64,000 nt of DNA from Diospyros lotus (Eukaryota; Streptophyta; Magnoliopsida; Ericales; Ebenaceae), in contig NC_068350.1 of assembly GCF_014633365.1 (NCBI RefSeq), positions 36,819,119 to 36,883,118 of the forward strand. Direction: 5' to 3'. A program made the position numbers and the translations under genes. Under the pieces are notes generated by a model. The model saw only the letters and a list, made by a program, of their open reading frames with translations. It did no database searches and was not told where the DNA came from. The first letter of the stretch is position 1. The number at the start of each line of letters is the position of its first letter. Below are positions 60,698-64,000 of this stretch, one piece after another.

Positions 60698-60794
60698 GAA
60701 AAAAAATTAGGAGTCCAAAAAATACACCATGCCACTCTCCTTTAAAAAAAAATTATTATCGCCTAGAACCCCACTAGATCTTGAGTCGGCTCTG
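60584..60794. mobile_element. Small non-autonomous hAT element, copy 3
   Basis: 211 bp with tips CAGGGCCTGCCCAAGGC and (right end complement) CAGAGCCGACTCAAGATC. It is flanked by a perfect 8-bp duplication TCTCTCCC at 60576-60583 and 60795-60802. Its first ~24 bases match the right end of the copy at 15404-15662. It contains a run of about 20 C residues followed by A-rich sequence. Confidence 0.9.
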
Positions 60795-60802
60795 TCTCTC
60801 CC

Positions 60803-63800
60803 ACCAAACAAGGTTTATACAAAAAAGTTATATCAAGGGCTCATGAAAATTTTATTAGACACTCATACATTAGTATACCTTCACGTTGAGACAATCGAAT
60901 CAATTAAAATTATTAATTTAATTTAATTTAAATATTAAAATAATTAAACCTACTAAAATATCAAAAACATAATTTTTACATTTTGTTATTTCGACTTTTT
61001 GATTTTTTTAATTTTTTTGATTTTCTTCAAGTTTTTCAATTAATTTAATTTTTTTTAGTTTATCATTTTGTTCGATTTGAAAATCTATTGGATCAATTTT
61101 GTTTAGTCTTAAAGAATTGATTGTTTCAATGTAAATTATTTTTCATCTTATTTTCTTGTCTCTCACTTGAATTTAAAAATTAAAAAAATATAAAAATTCG
61201 ACCAACCGAATGCATACAGATGATAGTTTTATTAAATAATTATATTTCTCAAAATGAAAAATTTAATTTTAAATTTTATATTATGAACTAAAAAAAATCA
61301 TTTTTTTGATATTTTCTAAATTTTTTAAAAAATATTATAATTTTTTAAATGTAAATGTCAAGACATCTTCAGTTATAAAATTCTAATTAAAAATTAAAAA
61401 AATACTTTCACAAAAAAAATTATTAAAATCTAAATTATAACTATCAAGCGTCGCTTAAGGACCTTTTTATTAATTTTTTTTTATTTTTTTGTGTGTGCTC
61501 AACACAAATCACCCCTTTAATTTTTGTGTGTGTTCTTTTTGGGTTTTTTTAAATTTTGAGATAATCGAGCAATCCTTGAGTCTAAATTTATTTGAAGACT
61601 CTAAACTAACTTTTTTTGTTTATAATAAACAAGAACGGAGCCTAATGTCAATGAATTGTCTAATGCTCAAATCAATTATTATATTCAAGAATTATGTAAT
61701 AAATATTTTTAATAAATGTTATATATAGATTTTAGGATACCACACTTTTATATAAATAGACTAAAGAGTTAGTATAGCCAATATGAGGTCTCGTGGACAA
61801 TCTAATTTGATCCTTTAAATGGATTGAGTGATTCAGTTATAAATCTGGACTAACTTTTCGAATAAACTCAACCCTTCAAATCTTATCTATTTGAAATCTC
61901 AAAATAAATCTAAAATTACCATAAATTATCAATGCATTCACAAAGCCTTTTTACTTTTGAATATAAAATGTTTACTTATGTGTTGCTATCTACACATAAA
62001 AAGTTGTAATGGATCATATGCTAGCAACTAATACTATGATTAGAGAAGGATATATATCAATGATAATAGAGGTCCACTAAACATAAAAATATTGAAATGA
62101 TATTATAATTAAATAAAAATAAGATCCTACCAAGGAAATATTTTATAAGGTATCTAATCTTTTTTGGTTGAGGGTTGGAGATGGCCACCAATGGGACCAT
62201 TCAAATGTAACCATTAAAATAATTATTTTAATAAATTAATCAAACTTATATATATATAATAAAATTGAAGTATGCTACCATTTTACAAAAAAATAATTTA
62301 ATTGTATAGGTAGATATAATGATGTTACGAAACTCTATCAATAAAGAGTTTTTTTAGATAAATGAGTTGCTGTCTCTTTTGCTTAACACATCCTTTAATA
62401 AGACTATACTACATGTCGCCTTAGGGCACAGTTCGGATGGCAAAGGTCAAGTCAGAATATATTAGTGTCGTCTTGATAGATTGTATATTCAAACCTTGTC
62501 CTCCCCGAAAAATAGCTTGCAATTTTTCTCTTCTTACGAAATTAATGACATGAGTACAGGAGAACTGCGTAAAGACAATAATCCTAAAAATACACTATAT
62601 AACTAATGATATTGTCATAACTCATAACATTACTTTATAATATATGGTTTCAAAGACTCATGTCGTAATTACGAATTCAGCTTGATGGTATTAATCTTCT
62701 AATTTTTTTATTTTTTTTTATAGTCATTCGGGTGTATGCTAAGTTAAATCGTAACTTTATAATTTTTTTTTGGTTAAAAGACTCTTATTTATAGACAAAA
62801 AAAATCGTTCATTCAAAATAGGAAAAAATATTATTTAAATAATTAAATTTGACACTTATAATAATAATAAGTTTATATTAATATATTATATATTTAGATT
62901 TGGATTAATAAATATATGTAGAGAGGTTCAACATAAGTGGGCCGGCGGGTGGACGTCCGGTTTAGGTGTGAGCGCGTGAGTGCGGTGTTACGTCTCGATC
63001 GTCCGTCAAACCACAACCAGCCGTAGTGATTCCAATCCAACGGTCAAAACACAATCATCATAAAAGTAGAGAAAGATAGGGCAGTGTGTGGTCCAACGTA
63101 ACTACGGTGCACACAACTCATCATGCAGGGCCCGTGTCTCAAAACCGTTGCAGATCAATGATTATCAAGCAGGCGCACGAGTCAGCGTAATGGTACCCGC
63201 CATTATTATGCAAATTAATTAATAATTCTTTAGAAATTGGAAAAATTAAAATATAATTTTTTATATAAGCAAATATTAAAATTTTATGTTATGAATTTCT
63301 GTCAATAATTTTTTAAAAATAATTTTTATATATTTGCTTTAAAAGATTTACACTAATCTAAATTGTCGGTTCACTTTGTTTCAGCTAATGGTCTGTTCAA
63401 TTCGGTTATTAAATTTGATAATTTTAATTATTTTAATTTAATTTAGTTTTTGTATTAAAAAAATTGAAATTTTTGGTTTTTTCAATTTTTTTTGGGTTTT
63501 TTTTTTATTTTTCCAGTTTGTTCAATTTTTAGGTTTTTTTTTCATGTTTTTTGATTTTGGGTGTTTCTTATTTTTTTTCAATCAGTTCAGTTTTTTGTAT
63601 TTATTATAATTTTTTGGATTTTTGCTGGTTTGATTTTTTTTGTTTGTTTTGTTAGTTCGATTGATTTTTTACAATTTTAACATTTTTATCGAACTAACTG
63701 AATATTCAAACTTACTTATACCAAAGCTTATTTTTGTATAAATTTTATCAAAAAAATAAAATTTAGGCTCGAGACATCTAATTAGTAATTAATTTTTTAA

Positions 63801-64000
63801 ATAATTTTATCAATAAATGAAAATTAATTTTATTTAAATTTTATCTAAAAATTAAAAAATAAATTATAACCGTACAGGTGTCGCATAATAAATTTTTATT
63901 TGTTTACAAAAATGGGAATCTTAAATTTAAATTTTGTGAGATTAAAATAATATAATTTTAATTAAAGAAAAAACTGATTAATTAAGCACAATTCAGTAAC
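60803..64000. other. Intergenic AT-rich DNA to window end
   Basis: Very AT-rich with pyrimidine-rich blocks (60960-61210, 63360-63710) of the same style as 24430-24845. A GC-richer stretch at 62935-63200 stands out and could belong to the promoter of a gene beyond the window, though no coding exon is visible. Open frames here have no domains. Confidence 0.45.

Noticed and set aside
1..64000. CRISPR arrays, bacterial operons, ribosome binding sites, tRNA or rRNA genes
   Set aside because: The window is plant nuclear DNA; no spaced repeat array, cloverleaf or rRNA core was seen.

Overview
This is nuclear DNA of a flowering plant, most likely a woody eudicot. The window is AT-rich with long introns, spliceosomal GT-AG junctions, and transposable elements in introns and intergenic space. 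The protein families are plant-typical: a KIN-14 kinesin with a calponin-homology domain and a GT61 glycosyltransferase. Three host genes can be built exon by exon with consistent splice phases; almost every other open frame is a shadow or transposon debris.

Layout. (1) 95-17799, minus strand: general transcription factor TFIIB, six coding exons in the window, last exon beyond the left edge. Its introns reach 5.1, 4.8 and 6.8 kb and carry a Pack-MULE-like element (1263-2685), a solo LTR (8940-9498) and an LTR retrotransposon (12005-16377). That retrotransposon carries an intronless piece of the splicing factor SF3B2, itself interrupted by a small hAT element. One TFIIB exon is only 25 nt. (2) 18.1-30.0 kb: AT-rich intergenic DNA with small foldback and hAT-type elements and no convincing gene. 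(3) 30285-32815, plus strand: a complete three-exon GT61 glycosyltransferase of 559 aa, probably Golgi-localised and acting on cell-wall polysaccharide. (4) 34000-49750, minus strand, tail-to-tail with the GT61 gene: a complete 19-exon KIN-14 kinesin of 1042 aa. It contains a 75-nt intron with every mark of a U12-type AT-AC intron, and a 7.25-kb intron filled with truncated gypsy and copia debris. (5) 51.2-58.9 kb: a head-to-tail duplication of a 3.3-kb unit, with two younger insertions found only in the second copy. (6) 58.9-64 kb: AT-rich intergenic DNA with another hAT element and two GC-rich, promoter-like patches.

The three host genes do not form a pathway: they serve transcription initiation, wall polysaccharide synthesis and microtubule-based motility. 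The main interest lies in how mobile elements have enlarged two housekeeping-type genes, the captured host-gene fragments, and the minor-spliceosome intron, which is hidden because its 75 nt keep the reading frame open.
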